From Streptomyces sp. ADI95-17 (GTDB lineage: Bacteria > Actinomycetota > Actinomycetes > Streptomycetales > Streptomycetaceae), in the NCBI RefSeq assembly GCF_003846175.1, contig NZ_ML123046.1, positions 208,953 to 244,866 on the forward strand: DNA of 35,914 bases, written 5' to 3'. The position numbers and the translations under genes were made by a program. Each line of letters opens with the position of its first letter. Position 1 is the first letter of the stretch. The notes under the pieces were generated by a model. The model saw nothing but the letters and a program-made list of their open reading frames with translations, was not told where the DNA came from and did not search any database. This document shows, piece by piece, positions 16,739 through 25,061 of the stretch.

Positions 16739-18505
16739 GTGGCAGCCCACGACGACGACATCAACCGCGGCATCCGGCCCGGGCGGGGGTCCGAAGACCC
16801 AGCCGGCCAGGTCGCCTATCTCGAGCAGGAAATCGCCGTCCTGCGACGTAAGCTCGCCGACTCTCCGCGCCATACGAGGATTCTCGAAGAGCGGATCGTC
16901 GAGTTGCAGACCAACCTGGCAGGCGTGTCCGCACAGAATGAGCGGCTCGCCAACACACTGCGCGAGGCCCGCGACCAGATCGTGGCCCTCAAGGAAGAAG
17001 TCGACCGGCTCGCACAGCCGCCGGCCGGTTTCGGTGTGTTTCTTCAGGGCAATGAGGACGGCACCTGCGACATCTTCACCGGAGGCCGAAAGCTCCGGGT
17101 GAACGTCAGCCCCAGTGTCGAGCTCGACGACCTCCGGCGCGGCCAGGAAGTCATGCTCAACGAAGCGCTCAATGTGGTCGACGCCATGGAATTCGAGCGG
17201 GCCGGGGACATCGTCACCCTCAAGGAAATCCTTGAGGACGGCGAGCGTGCCCTGGTCATCGGGCACACCGACGAGGAACGGGTGGTGAGGCTCGCCGAGC
17301 CGCTGCTGGACATCACCATCCGCCCCGGCGACGCCCTCCTGCTCGAACCCAGGTCCGGCTACGTCTACGAAGTGGTCCCCAAGAGCGAGGTCGAGGAGCT
17401 CGTCCTCGAAGAGGTACCGGACATCGACTACGACAAGATCGGCGGCCTGGGCGACCAGATCGAACTGATCCGGGACGCGGTCGAACTCCCCTACCTCCAC
17501 CCCGACCTCTTCAAGGAACACGAACTGCGTCCGCCGAAGGGCATCCTGCTCTACGGTCCGCCCGGCTGCGGCAAGACACTCATCGCCAAGGCCGTCGCCA
17601 ACTCCCTTGCCAAGAAGGTCGCCGAGGTCACCGGCCAGCCGGCGGGCAAGAGCTACTTCCTCAACATCAAGGGCCCGGAGCTTCTCAACAAGTACGTCGG
17701 CGAGACCGAGCGGCACATCCGCCTGGTCTTCCAGCGTGCCCGTGAGAAGGCCAGCGAGGGCACTCCCGTCATCGTCTTCTTCGACGAGATGGAGTCCCTC
17801 TTCCGTACCCGTGGATCCGGCGTCAGCTCGGACGTGGAGAACACCATCGTTCCCCAGCTGCTCGCCGAGATCGACGGCGTGGAGGGCCTGGAGAACGTCA
17901 TCGTCATCGGCGCCTCCAACCGCGAGGACATGATCGACCCCGCGATCCTGCGGCCCGGCCGTCTCGATGTGAAGATCAAGATCGAGCGCCCGGACGCGGA
18001 GGCCGCGAAGGACATCTTCGCGAAGTACCTCACGCCTTCGCTGCCGCTGCACGCCGACGACCTCGCGGAGCACACCGGCTCCAAGGAAGCCGCCGCGCAC
18101 GCCATGATCCAGTCGGTCGTCGAGCGGATGTACACCGAGTCCGAGGAGAACCGCTTCCTCGAGGTCACGTACGCCAACGGCGACAAGGAAGTCCTGTACT
18201 TCAAGGACTTCAACTCCGGCGCGATGATCCAGAACATCGTCGACCGGGCCAAGAAGATGGCCATCAAGGCCTTCCTCGACCAGGGCCAGAAGGGCCTTCG
18301 CGTCTCCCATCTCCTCCAGGCATGCGTGGACGAGTTCAAGGAGAACGAGGACCTGCCGAACACCACCAACCCGGACGACTGGGCCAGGATCTCCGGCAAG
18401 AAGGGCGAGCGGATCGTCTTCATCCGCACGCTCGTCACCGGAAAGCAGGGCGCGGACACCGGCCGCTCCATCGACACGGTGGCGAACACCGGGCAGTACC
18501 TGTAG
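16739..18505 (+). CDS. arc: Proteasome-associated AAA ATPase ARC (Mpa)
   Basis: ARC is the hexameric ring ATPase that recognises pupylated proteins, unfolds them and feeds them into the 20S proteasome. The 588-aa product has an N-terminal coiled coil (about 22-94) that binds Pup. Tandem OB folds follow (about 95-235). The AAA domain has Walker A GPPGCGKT (273-280) and Walker B FFDE (Asp349-Glu350). The C-terminus ends in GQYL, the HbYX-like tail that docks into the proteasome alpha ring. The GTG at 16739 has a very strong GGAGGAGG ribosome-binding site; in-frame codons upstream overlap it. The gene appears monocistronic and ends in a 14-bp perfect hairpin. Confidence 0.97.
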   Translation: MAAHDDDINRGIRPGRGSEDPAGQVAYLEQEIAVLRRKLADSPRHTRILEERIVELQTNLAGVSAQNERLANTLREARDQIVALKEEVDRLAQPPAGFGVFLQGNEDGTCDIFTGGRKLRVNVSPSVELDDLRRGQEVMLNEALNVVDAMEFERAGDIVTLKEILEDGERALVIGHTDEERVVRLAEPLLDITIRPGDALLLEPRSGYVYEVVPKSEVEELVLEEVPDIDYDKIGGLGDQIELIRDAVELPYLHPDLFKEHELRPPKGILLYGPPGCGKTLIAKAVANSLAKKVAEVTGQPAGKSYFLNIKGPELLNKYVGETERHIRLVFQRAREKASEGTPVIVFFDEMESLFRTRGSGVSSDVENTIVPQLLAEIDGVEGLENVIVIGASNREDMIDPAILRPGRLDVKIKIERPDAEAAKDIFAKYLTPSLPLHADDLAEHTGSKEAAAHAMIQSVVERMYTESEENRFLEVTYANGDKEVLYFKDFNSGAMIQNIVDRAKKMAIKAFLDQGQKGLRVSHLLQACVDEFKENEDLPNTTNPDDWARISGKKGERIVFIRTLVTGKQGADTGRSIDTVANTGQYL

Positions 18506-18515
18506 AACGCGGACA

Positions 18516-18546
18516 GGCTGCGGATGCCCGCCGGGCATCCGCAGCC
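18516..18546 (+). terminator. Strong hairpin after arc
   Basis: GGCTGCGGATGCCC (18516-18529) and GGGCATCCGCAGCC (18533-18546) form a perfect 14-bp stem with a 3-nt loop, 10 bp after the arc stop codon and followed by GGTTGCTTT. This is one of the strongest hairpins in the window. Confidence 0.8.
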
Positions 18547-18620
18547 GGTTGCTTTCGGTCCCGATCGCGCGACACCGCAGCAATGACGCAATTGATCTCC
18601 CCACCAGCACAGAGGCGCTC

Positions 18621-18626
18621 TAGGCT
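18621..18626 (+). promoter_or_regulatory. -10-like hexamer of dop
   Basis: TAGGCT lies between the arc terminator and dop. It would give a leader of about 105 nt before the dop ATG. No good -35 box is seen at standard spacing. Confidence 0.4.
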
Positions 18627-18737
18627 CTTGCGTACCGCCCGGTCGCGCAGTGCGTGGACGGGCAGTGCACGCGCACCGACAAGCAGCGGTACTTGAGCGC
18701 CGCCCCCAAGGGAGCGCCGCCGGGCAAGGAGGGCCGC

Positions 18738-20249
18738 ATGACCGTACGGCGAGTAATGGGCATCGAGACGGAGTACGGGATCTCCGTCCCCGGCCACCCC
18801 AACGCCAATGCCATGCTCACCTCGTCCCAGATCGTCAACGCCTACGCAGCGGCGATGCACCGGGCGCGCCGCGCCCGCTGGGACTTCGAGGAGGAGAACC
18901 CGCTGCGGGACGCGCGAGGTTTCGACCTCGCCCGCGAGACCGCGGACTCCAGCCAGCTCACCGACGAGGACATCGGCCTCGCCAATGTCATCCTCACCAA
19001 TGGGGCCCGCCTCTACGTCGACCACGCACACCCGGAGTACAGCTCCCCGGAAGTCACCAATCCGCGGGACGCGGTCCTCTGGGACAAGGCCGGCGAACGC
19101 ATCATGGCCGAGGCCGCCGAGCGTGCGGCCCAGCTTCCCGGCGCCCAGCCGATCCACCTCTACAAGAACAACACCGACAACAAGGGCGCCTCGTACGGCA
19201 CGCACGAGAACTACCTGATGAAGCGGGAGACCCCGTTCTCCGACATCGTGCGCCACCTGACCCCGTTCTTCGTCTCCCGCCAGGTGGTCACCGGAGCGGG
19301 ACGCGTGGGAATCGGCCAGGACGGCCACGAGCACGGCTTCCAGATCAGCCAGCGCGCCGATTACTTCGAGGTCGAGGTCGGGCTGGAGACCACGCTCAAG
19401 CGCCCCATCATCAATACCCGCGACGAACCCCACTCCGACGCCGAGAAGTACCGCCGGCTCCACGTGATCATCGGGGACGCGAACCTCTCGGAGATCTCCA
19501 CCTATCTCAAGCTCGGCACCACCGCCCTGGTCCTCTCGATGATCGAGGACGGCTTCATCAACGTCGATCTCGCGGTCGACCAGCCGGTGCGCACCCTGCA
19601 CCACGTCTCCCACGACCCGACCCTGAAGCACCTCGTCACGCTGCGCAGCGGCCGTACGCTCACCGCGGTGCAACTGCAGATGGAGTACTTCGAGCTGGGC
19701 CGCAAGTACGTCGAGGAGCGGTACGGGGCGGACGCCGACGAGCAGACCAAGGATGTCCTGATCCGCTGGGAGGACACCCTCAACCGGCTGGAGAACGACC
19801 CGATGAGCCTGTCGGGCGAGCTCGACTGGATCGCCAAGCGGGAGCTCATGGAGGGCTACCGCCGCCGCGACAGCCTGGACTGGGACGCGGCGCGCCTGCA
19901 CCTGGTGGATCTCCAGTACGCCGACGTGCGGGCCGAGAAGGGCCTGTACAACCGTCTGGCGGCCCGCGGGAAGATGAAGCGGCTGCTGGACGAGAACGAG
20001 GTCGAACAGGCCCGTACGAGGCCTCCGGAGGACACCAGGGCCTACTTCCGCGGCCGCTGCCTGGAGCAGTACGCCGACGACGTGGCGGCGGCCTCCTGGG
20101 ACTCGGTCATCTTCGATCTGCCGGGTCATGACTCGCTGCAGCGGGTACCCACCCTGGAACCGCTGCGCGGCACCCGCGACCACGTCAAGGAGCTGCTGGA
20201 CCGCTGCCGCACGGCGGAGGAGCTGGTCCAGGTCCTGTCGGGCGGCTGA
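18738..20249 (+). CDS. dop: Pup deamidase/depupylase
   Basis: Dop deamidates the C-terminal Gln of Pup to Glu, making it ready for ligation, and also removes Pup from tagged proteins. It is ATP-dependent and folded like glutamine synthetase. The 503-aa protein starts [15 protein letters not shown], with metal-binding Glu10. The catalytic Asp95 is in [17 protein letters not shown]. The Dop-specific flexible loop (about 41-75) is absent from PafA, which distinguishes the two paralogues. The ATG at 18738 has AAGGAGG upstream. It precedes pup by 121 bp on the same strand. The gene is needed here because the encoded Pup ends in Gln. Confidence 0.97.
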   Translation: MTVRRVMGIETEYGISVPGHPNANAMLTSSQIVNAYAAAMHRARRARWDFEEENPLRDARGFDLARETADSSQLTDEDIGLANVILTNGARLYVDHAHPEYSSPEVTNPRDAVLWDKAGERIMAEAAERAAQLPGAQPIHLYKNNTDNKGASYGTHENYLMKRETPFSDIVRHLTPFFVSRQVVTGAGRVGIGQDGHEHGFQISQRADYFEVEVGLETTLKRPIINTRDEPHSDAEKYRRLHVIIGDANLSEISTYLKLGTTALVLSMIEDGFINVDLAVDQPVRTLHHVSHDPTLKHLVTLRSGRTLTAVQLQMEYFELGRKYVEERYGADADEQTKDVLIRWEDTLNRLENDPMSLSGELDWIAKRELMEGYRRRDSLDWDAARLHLVDLQYADVRAEKGLYNRLAARGKMKRLLDENEVEQARTRPPEDTRAYFRGRCLEQYADDVAAASWDSVIFDLPGHDSLQRVPTLEPLRGTRDHVKELLDRCRTAEELVQVLSGG

Positions 20250-20328
20250 AAGGGCCGGGATCGGGGAATCATCGGGATGACCCCCGGACGTTGAGGGAAA
20301 GTACCGGGCCGATGTCGGAGCCCGTGGG

Positions 20329-20334
20329 TAGGGT
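20329..20334 (+). promoter_or_regulatory. -10-like hexamer of pup
   Basis: TAGGGT in the context GGGTAGGGTC lies 36 bp before the pup ATG, leaving a leader of about 30 nt that includes GGGGTGAG as ribosome-binding site. No standard -35 box is visible. Confidence 0.4.
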
Positions 20335-20370
20335 CTGATCAAGTGCTTCGAACCGAGCGGGGTGAGCTAG

Positions 20371-20589
20371 ATGGCGACCAAGGACACCGGCGGCGGACAG
20401 CAGAAGGCGACGCGTTCCACCGAGGAGGTCGAGGAGCAGGCGCAGGACGCGCAGGTCTCCGAGGACCTCAAGGACCGCCAGGAGAAGCTGAGCGACGACG
20501 TCGACTCGGTTCTGGACGAGATCGATGACGTGCTCGAGGAGAACGCGGAGGACTTCGTGCGTTCCTTCGTCCAAAAGGGTGGACAGTAG
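20371..20589 (+). CDS. pup: Prokaryotic ubiquitin-like protein Pup
   Basis: Pup is the 72-aa intrinsically disordered tag attached through its C-terminus to lysines of target proteins by PafA and recognised by ARC. The sequence is rich in Asp, Glu, Gln and Lys. The helix-forming ARC-binding segment is about residues 30-60 (DDVDSVLDEIDDVLEENAED). The C-terminus is GGQ, so deamidation by Dop is required. The ATG at 20371 is followed by the usual MATKDTGGGQQ start. It is followed 36 bp later by a long perfect hairpin and then the remnant of a nuclease gene, so pup may be largely transcribed on its own. Confidence 0.97.
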   Translation: MATKDTGGGQQKATRSTEEVEEQAQDAQVSEDLKDRQEKLSDDVDSVLDEIDDVLEENAEDFVRSFVQKGGQ

Positions 20590-20625
20590 TTCACGGATGT
20601 GAACGCGGGGGAGTGGAGAGCGGTG

Positions 20626-20660
20626 CGCGCGGTACGGGCCGGGTCGGCCCGTACCGCGCG
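20626..20660 (+). terminator. Perfect 15-bp hairpin between pup and prcB
   Basis: CGCGCGGTACGGGCC (20626-20640) pairs exactly with GGCCCGTACCGCGCG (20646-20660) around a 5-nt loop. It begins 37 bp after the pup stop. It probably terminates most pup transcripts, or stabilises their 3' end, before prcBA. Confidence 0.7.
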
Positions 20661-20681
20661 GGCGCAAACGGCACCGCGAGC

Positions 20682-20881
20682 CGTGCAGCTGCCCCCGCGG
20701 ATCATGTGGATCACCGTCACGGGACGGGTAGGGTCCGTGGCGTAACCGCATCAACTGCAACTCGGCCATCGGCAAGTTGGGAGACGATCCTGACGCCTTG
20801 CTCAGGGCCGTCGCTTACCTGGAGGGAAACGCGTGGAAGCCAACACTCGTAGCACCGGGCGTCTACCAGCTGCCTTCCTGA
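20682..20881 (+). pseudogene. Remnant of an endonuclease VII-type HNH nuclease gene, frameshifted and lacking its 5' part
   Basis: The pup-prcB gap still encodes the C-terminal part of a recombination endonuclease VII-like protein in two frames. One frame (20682-20744) reads APADHVDHRHGTGRVRGV, the family's HNH core, normally VDHDHxTGRVRGVLC. The next frame (20750-20881) reads INCNSAIGKLGDDP, then [10 protein letters not shown] and the stop TGA at 20879-20881. Between them are 5 bases where six are expected (Leu-Cys), so a 1-nt loss fits. The usual N-terminal half with the first Cys pair (about 70-80 residues) is missing. The 3' end overlaps the first 49 bases of prcB, and the GGAGGG ribosome-binding site of prcB lies in its YLEGN codons. 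Family recognition is from memory of its conserved motifs. Confidence 0.75.
20729..20734 (+). promoter_or_regulatory. Possible -10 hexamer for prcBA
   Basis: TAGGGT here sits in the same GGGTAGGGTC context as the hexamer before pup and would give a leader of about 92 nt to prcB. The bases also encode Gly-Arg-Val of the nuclease remnant, so the match may be a leftover of coding sequence. Confidence 0.3.
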
Positions 20882-21678
20882 CGCCGGGATCCTCTTCGTT
20901 CATGGATTTCCTGTCCGACCAGTCGCCCGGAATGCTCCCGGGCAACCGGAACCTGCCGCCCCTGCAGGGGGCCGTCGAGGCGCCGCACGGGACGACGATC
21001 GTCGCGGTGACGTTCGCCGGCGGTGTGGTGCTGGCCGGTGACCGGCGCGCGACCATGGGCAATGTGATCGCCCAGCGCGACATCGAGAAGGTCTTCCCGG
21101 CCGACGAGTACTCGGCGGTGGGCATCGCCGGCACGGCCGGACTGGCCGTGGAGATGGTCAAGCTCTTCCAGCTGGAGCTGGAGCACTTCGAGAAGGTCGA
21201 GGGCGCCCAGCTCTCCCTGGAGGGCAAGGCGAACCGCCTCTCCACCATGATCCGCAGCAATCTGGCGATGGCCATGCAGGGCCTCGCCGTCGTGCCGCTG
21301 TTCGCCGGCTTCGACGTGGACCGCGAGAAGGGCCGGATCTTCTCGTACGACGTCACCGGCGGCCGCTCCGAGGAGCACGGGTACGCGGCCACCGGCTCCG
21401 GGTCGGTCTTCGCCCGGAGCTCGATGAAGAAGCTCTACCACGGGGACCTGACGGAGCAGGAGGCCCTCACCCTGGTCGTACAGGCGCTGTACGACGCCGC
21501 CGACGACGACTCGGCGACCGGCGGTCCCGATGTGGCCCGGCGGATCTACCCGATCGTCACCGTCATCACCGACGAAGGCTTCCGGAAGCTGGACGAGGCG
21601 GAATCCTCCGAGATCGCGCGCGCGGTCCTGGAACGCCGGCTGGAGCAGCCCGACGGCCCGCGCGCCGCGCTGCTCTGA
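20833..21678 (+). CDS. prcB: 20S proteasome beta subunit (proteolytic)
   Basis: PrcB forms the two inner heptameric rings of the 20S proteasome and carries the N-terminal-nucleophile protease site. The 281-aa precursor has a 53-residue propeptide. Self-cleavage before Thr54 in the GTTIVAV motif should expose the catalytic threonine. The expected active-site Asp and Lys follow (GDRRATMGN, with the Lys about 33 residues after the Thr). [11 protein letters not shown] is part of the conserved C-terminal core. The GTG at 20833 has GGAGGG upstream, and this ribosome-binding site lies within a remnant reading frame of a nuclease gene. prcA follows after 58 bp. Confidence 0.97.
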   Translation: MEANTRSTGRLPAAFLTPGSSSFMDFLSDQSPGMLPGNRNLPPLQGAVEAPHGTTIVAVTFAGGVVLAGDRRATMGNVIAQRDIEKVFPADEYSAVGIAGTAGLAVEMVKLFQLELEHFEKVEGAQLSLEGKANRLSTMIRSNLAMAMQGLAVVPLFAGFDVDREKGRIFSYDVTGGRSEEHGYAATGSGSVFARSSMKKLYHGDLTEQEALTLVVQALYDAADDDSATGGPDVARRIYPIVTVITDEGFRKLDEAESSEIARAVLERRLEQPDGPRAALL

Positions 21679-21736
21679 CCCCCGTTCCGCTGCTTCTCCG
21701 ATGCTCTCGTCACTGACAGAAAGGGACGGATAACCG

Positions 21737-22546
21737 GTGTCGACGCCGTTCTATGTCTCACCTCAGCAGGCCATGGCCGACCGGGCGGAATACGCCCGGA
21801 AGGGCATCGCCCGTGGTCGCAGCCTGGTTGTGCTGCAGTATGCCGACGGCATTGTGTTCGTCGGCGAGAACCCGTCCCGCGCGCTGCACAAGTTCAGCGA
21901 GATCTACGACCGGATCGGCTTCGCCGCCGCCGGCAAGTACAACGAGTACGAGAATCTCCGCATCGGCGGAGTGCGCTACGCCGATCTGCGCGGATACACC
22001 TACGACCGTGACGATGTGACGGCCCGTGGGCTGGCCAACGTGTACGCGCAGACGCTCGGCACCATCTTCTCCAGCGCGGCCGAGAAGCCGTACGAGGTGG
22101 AGCTGGTGGTCGCCGAGGTGGGCACCGACCCGGACGGCGACCAGATCTACCGGCTGCCGCACGACGGCTCGATCGTCGACGAGCACGGCTCGGTGGCGGT
22201 CGGCGGCAACGCGGAGCAGATCAGCACCTTCCTGGACCAGCGGCACCGCGACGGGATGACGCTCGCCGAGGCGCTCAAGCTGGCGGTGCAGGCGCTGTCG
22301 CGCGATCCCAACGGCAGCGAGCGGGAGATCCCCGCCGAGCGGCTGGAGGTCGCGGTGCTGGACCGTACGCGGCCCCAGCAGCGGAAGTTCAAGCGGATCG
22401 TCGGCAGGCAGCTGGCGCGGCTGCTGGAGGCGGACGGCGGCTCCGCGCCGACGGACGCCCCGTCCGACACCGAGGAGGGCGAGGGCACCGAGTCCGCCGC
22501 GGCGGACACGACCAAGTCCACCGACTCCGGCGGTGACGTGGAGTAG
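21737..22546 (+). CDS. prcA: 20S proteasome alpha subunit
   Basis: PrcA makes the outer rings of the 20S proteasome, which gate the chamber and receive the C-terminal tails of ARC. The 269-aa protein starts [27 protein letters not shown], the N-terminal gate segment and the H0 helix of alpha subunits. It lacks a catalytic Thr and propeptide. The acidic, low-complexity C-terminal tail (from about residue 232) is typical of actinomycete PrcA. The GTG at 21737 is preceded by AAGGGACGG at slightly long spacing. It is 58 bp after prcB and surely co-transcribed with it. A strong hairpin follows. Confidence 0.97.
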   Translation: MSTPFYVSPQQAMADRAEYARKGIARGRSLVVLQYADGIVFVGENPSRALHKFSEIYDRIGFAAAGKYNEYENLRIGGVRYADLRGYTYDRDDVTARGLANVYAQTLGTIFSSAAEKPYEVELVVAEVGTDPDGDQIYRLPHDGSIVDEHGSVAVGGNAEQISTFLDQRHRDGMTLAEALKLAVQALSRDPNGSEREIPAERLEVAVLDRTRPQQRKFKRIVGRQLARLLEADGGSAPTDAPSDTEEGEGTESAAADTTKSTDSGGDVE

Positions 22547-22573
22547 TCCGCCGAAGGACGGTCCACCGCTGTC

Positions 22574-22617
22574 GACCGTGCTCCGGTCCGCCCCTCCCGG
22601 CGGGCCGGGGCACGGTC
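22574..22617. terminator. 19-bp hairpin between prcA and the convergent LacI-type gene
   Basis: Bases 22574-22592 pair with 22599-22617 along 19 positions, with two T-G wobbles and a 6-nt loop. It overlaps the stop codon of the convergent LacI-family gene. It probably terminates both prcBA and that gene. Confidence 0.75.
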
Positions 22618-23656
22618 ATGCCGGCGGGGCGTCCGCGGGCGGCGGCGCCGAGGAGCCGCGGGCCACCAGGTGCACGGGGAGGCTGCCGGTCTCGGCCGGC
22701 CGGTCGTCCAGGACCGCCAGCAGGGCTCTCATGCCGCGCTTCCCGACCTGCTCGGCGGGCAGCCGCACGGTGGTGAGCTCCGGCTCGACGGCCGTGGCCA
22801 GGGCCAGATCGTCGAACCCGGTGACGGACAGGTCGTCGGGCACCCGGAGGCCCAGCCTGCGGGCGGCCTTGCAGGCTCCGGCGGCGAGGATGTCGTCGTC
22901 GCAGACCAGGGCGGTGGGGCGGGGGCCCGGGGCGGCGAGCGTGTGCTCCGCCGCGACGCGGCCCGCGTGGACGTCCAGCGCCGCCGTGACGGTCCGCACG
23001 GAGGTGCCGGGCACCGACCGCAGGGTGTCGTGCAGCGCCCGGCCGCGCACCGCGAAGGTCCAGGAGTCGACCGCCGACGCCAGATGGACGAAGCGGCGGT
23101 GTCCGAGGGCGAGGAGATGCCCCGCGATCTGCCGCATCCCGTCGGCGATGTCCAGATTGACGCGGGCCGCGACACCGGTGTCCGCCGGGTCGCTGTCGAG
23201 CATGACCAGCGGCAGCCCCGCGCCGCGCAGCGCGTCGAGCGCCCCGGCGGCCATGGAGGAGGCGATCACGCCGTCCAGGGAGGCGCTCGCCGAGGCGAAC
23301 GGGTCCCGAGCCGGTCCGGTGCCGTCGGGGGACGGGTAGAGCACGACGCCGAAACCGTGTTCGGCGGCGACCTCGGCGGCGCCGGTGTAGACGCGGGCGA
23401 AGAACTCGTTGGTCAGTGCGGGGACGACCAGCAGCGCGGTCCTGGTGCTGCCCAGGCGCAGATTGCGGGCGGCGAGATTGGGCCGGTAGCCGAGGCCGTG
23501 GGCGGCTTGCCGGACACGTTCGGCGGTGGCCTCGGAGACCCGGCCCGGCCATTTGCCGCCGAGCACCAGGGAGACGGTGGCCTGCGAGACGCCTGCGGCC
23601 CGCGCGACATCGCGGCTGGTGGGCCGGGTCGGGGCGGGCTGTGGTGCGCTGGTCAC
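22616..23656 (-). CDS. LacI-family transcriptional regulator
   Basis: This 346-aa regulator has an N-terminal LacI helix-turn-helix (about 14-38, SRDVARAAGVSQATVSLVL) and a hinge helix (ARNLRLGS, about 63-70). A periplasmic-binding-protein-like effector domain follows to near the end, including the TALVCDDDILAAGA and VTGFDDLALA segments. The GTG at 23656 has GGAGG 6 bases upstream. A longer frame exists but adds only low-complexity sequence. It is divergent from an MFS transporter gene across 136 bp, which contains an operator-like palindrome. I infer local control of that transporter; the effector is unknown, probably a sugar-like ligand. It has no obvious link to pupylation. Confidence 0.9.
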   Translation of the reverse strand: MTSAPQPAPTRPTSRDVARAAGVSQATVSLVLGGKWPGRVSEATAERVRQAAHGLGYRPNLAARNLRLGSTRTALLVVPALTNEFFARVYTGAAEVAAEHGFGVVLYPSPDGTGPARDPFASASASLDGVIASSMAAGALDALRGAGLPLVMLDSDPADTGVAARVNLDIADGMRQIAGHLLALGHRRFVHLASAVDSWTFAVRGRALHDTLRSVPGTSVRTVTAALDVHAGRVAAEHTLAAPGPRPTALVCDDDILAAGACKAARRLGLRVPDDLSVTGFDDLALATAVEPELTTVRLPAEQVGKRGMRALLAVLDDRPAETGSLPVHLVARGSSAPPPADAPPA

Positions 23657-23717
23657 TCGGGCCTCCGGGCCGGTCGGGGCAGGCGCCGTGAGGTGGACCT
23701 GCGGACTGGTCACATGG

Positions 23718-23744
23718 TACGTATGAGCTTCGAAGTTATACGTA
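23718..23744. promoter_or_regulatory. Candidate LacI-type operator
   Basis: An 8-bp perfect palindrome CTTCGAAG (23728-23735) with a central CG, as LacI-family operators have, is flanked by TACGTA on both sides (23718-23723 and 23739-23744). It sits between the divergent regulator and transporter genes in a locally AT-rich stretch. The spacing of the flanks is asymmetric by one base. Confidence 0.5.
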
Positions 23745-23792
23745 AAACCTCTGGGTGGCGGAAGAGCCCCCGAGGGAGAGGGGCGACGGGAC

Positions 23793-25052
23793 ATGGCCGC
23801 GGGATATCTGGACATCCTCCGGGCGCGGCATGCCGCCCGCCTGCTGGCGGGAACCCTGGTGGGGCGGCTGCCGAACGGCACCGCCCCCGTCGCGATCGTG
23901 CTGTTCACCCGTGCCGAGGGCGGCAGCTACGCCCTCGCCGGAGCACTCGCGGCGGTGTACGGGCTGGCCACCGCGGTCGGCCAGCCGCTGCTGGGCCGCG
24001 CCGTGGACCTGTACGGCCAGCCGCGCGTCCAGCTCCCGGCCGCCGTGGTGTCGGCACTGGGCATGGCCCTGCTGGCCCTGGTGGGCCTGGGATCGCTTCC
24101 GCTGGCCTACGGGGCCGTGGCGGTGGCCGGAGTCTTCACACCGCCGCTGGAGGGCGGCCTGCGGGCCCTGTGGCCGAGCGTGCTGGGCGGCGAGGAGCGG
24201 GTGCACCGCGCGTACGCCATGGACGCCGTCGCCCAGGAGGTCATGTTCACCGTGGGCCCGCTGCTGGTGACGGTGCTGGTCTCCCTCTGGTCGCCCGCCG
24301 CCGCCCTGCTGGTCATCAACGCGCTGGGTGTCCTGGGGGCGCTCTCCGTCGTCCTCTCCGAGCCCTCCCGGACCTGGCGCTCCGCACCCCGCGAGGCGCA
24401 CTGGCTGGGCGCGCTGCGCTCACCGGGGCTGCTGGCGCTGCTCGGATCGTTCTTCTTCGTCGGACTCGCGCTGGGCTCGATCACGGTGGCCGGTGTGGCC
24501 TACGCCGACGACCACGGCCGGGAGTCGGTGTACGGCTGGCTGATGGCCGCGCTCGGGCTGGGCGCGCTGATCGGCGGCGCGGTCTACGGGGCACGGCAGT
24601 GGGCCGGGGCGCCGGAGCGCCGGCTGCGGGTCATCGTCGCGCTGCTGGCACTGGGCTATCTGCCGCTGATGCTGACCCCCGGAGTGGCCGCCATGACCGC
24701 ACTGGCGGCAGTGGCCGGAGTCTTTCTGGCACCCGCGATCGCCTGCTCCTTCATCGTGGTCGACCGGCACGCTCCCCGGGGCACCGTGACCGAGGCGTTC
24801 TCCTGGCTGGTGACGACGTTCGGGGTGGGCGCTGCGGCGGGAACGGCCGTGGCGGGACCGGCCGTCGAGCTGGGCGGCACCTCGTGGAGCTTCGCCGTCG
24901 CGGGGGCCGGTGGGGTGGCGGCGCTGCTCGTCCTGCTGGCGACGGGAAGGGTACTCGCAGTTCCCGGGCGTACGGCCGTTTCTGCACGGGGATCGGAAAA
25001 TGATCGAAACGGTGCTGTCGAACCCGGTTTCAGCTCAGGCCATCAGGCGTAA
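23793..25052 (+). CDS. Major facilitator superfamily transporter
   Basis: This 419-aa integral membrane protein has about 11-12 hydrophobic helices and a central cytoplasmic loop (about residues 190-215), as in MFS carriers. Motif-A-like residues (GRAVDLYGQPR) lie between helices 2 and 3. An Ala/Gly-rich C-terminal half ends in a hydrophilic tail. The ATG at 23793 has GAGGGAGAGG upstream at long spacing. It is divergent from the LacI-type gene, whose product probably controls it. The substrate cannot be told; efflux is as likely as uptake. Its TAA stop (25050-25052) overlaps the pafA -10-like box. Confidence 0.88.
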   Translation: MAAGYLDILRARHAARLLAGTLVGRLPNGTAPVAIVLFTRAEGGSYALAGALAAVYGLATAVGQPLLGRAVDLYGQPRVQLPAAVVSALGMALLALVGLGSLPLAYGAVAVAGVFTPPLEGGLRALWPSVLGGEERVHRAYAMDAVAQEVMFTVGPLLVTVLVSLWSPAAALLVINALGVLGALSVVLSEPSRTWRSAPREAHWLGALRSPGLLALLGSFFFVGLALGSITVAGVAYADDHGRESVYGWLMAALGLGALIGGAVYGARQWAGAPERRLRVIVALLALGYLPLMLTPGVAAMTALAAVAGVFLAPAIACSFIVVDRHAPRGTVTEAFSWLVTTFGVGAAAGTAVAGPAVELGGTSWSFAVAGAGGVAALLVLLATGRVLAVPGRTAVSARGSENDRNGAVEPGFSSGHQA

Positions 25053-25055
25053 TGT
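25050..25055 (+). promoter_or_regulatory. -10-like hexamer of pafA (leaderless)
   Basis: TAATGT ends exactly 6 nt before the pafA ATG and includes the stop codon of the transporter gene. A TTTCAG hexamer at 25028-25033 could be the -35 box (16-bp spacer). No Shine-Dalgarno site precedes pafA, so a leaderless transcript is likely. Confidence 0.55.
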
Positions 25056-25061
25056 TCAGTC

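Noticed and set aside
20613..20852. A 79-codon frame between pup and prcB as an intact small gene
   Set aside because: Only residues around 26-44 resemble a known family (endonuclease VII). The frame starts in the terminator region and leaves the homologous frame at the shift near 20745, so it is part of a remnant.
23657..23908. Longer N-terminus for the LacI-family regulator
   Set aside because: The added residues are not family-like and would cross the operator and promoter region. The GTG at 23656 has a good GGAGG site.
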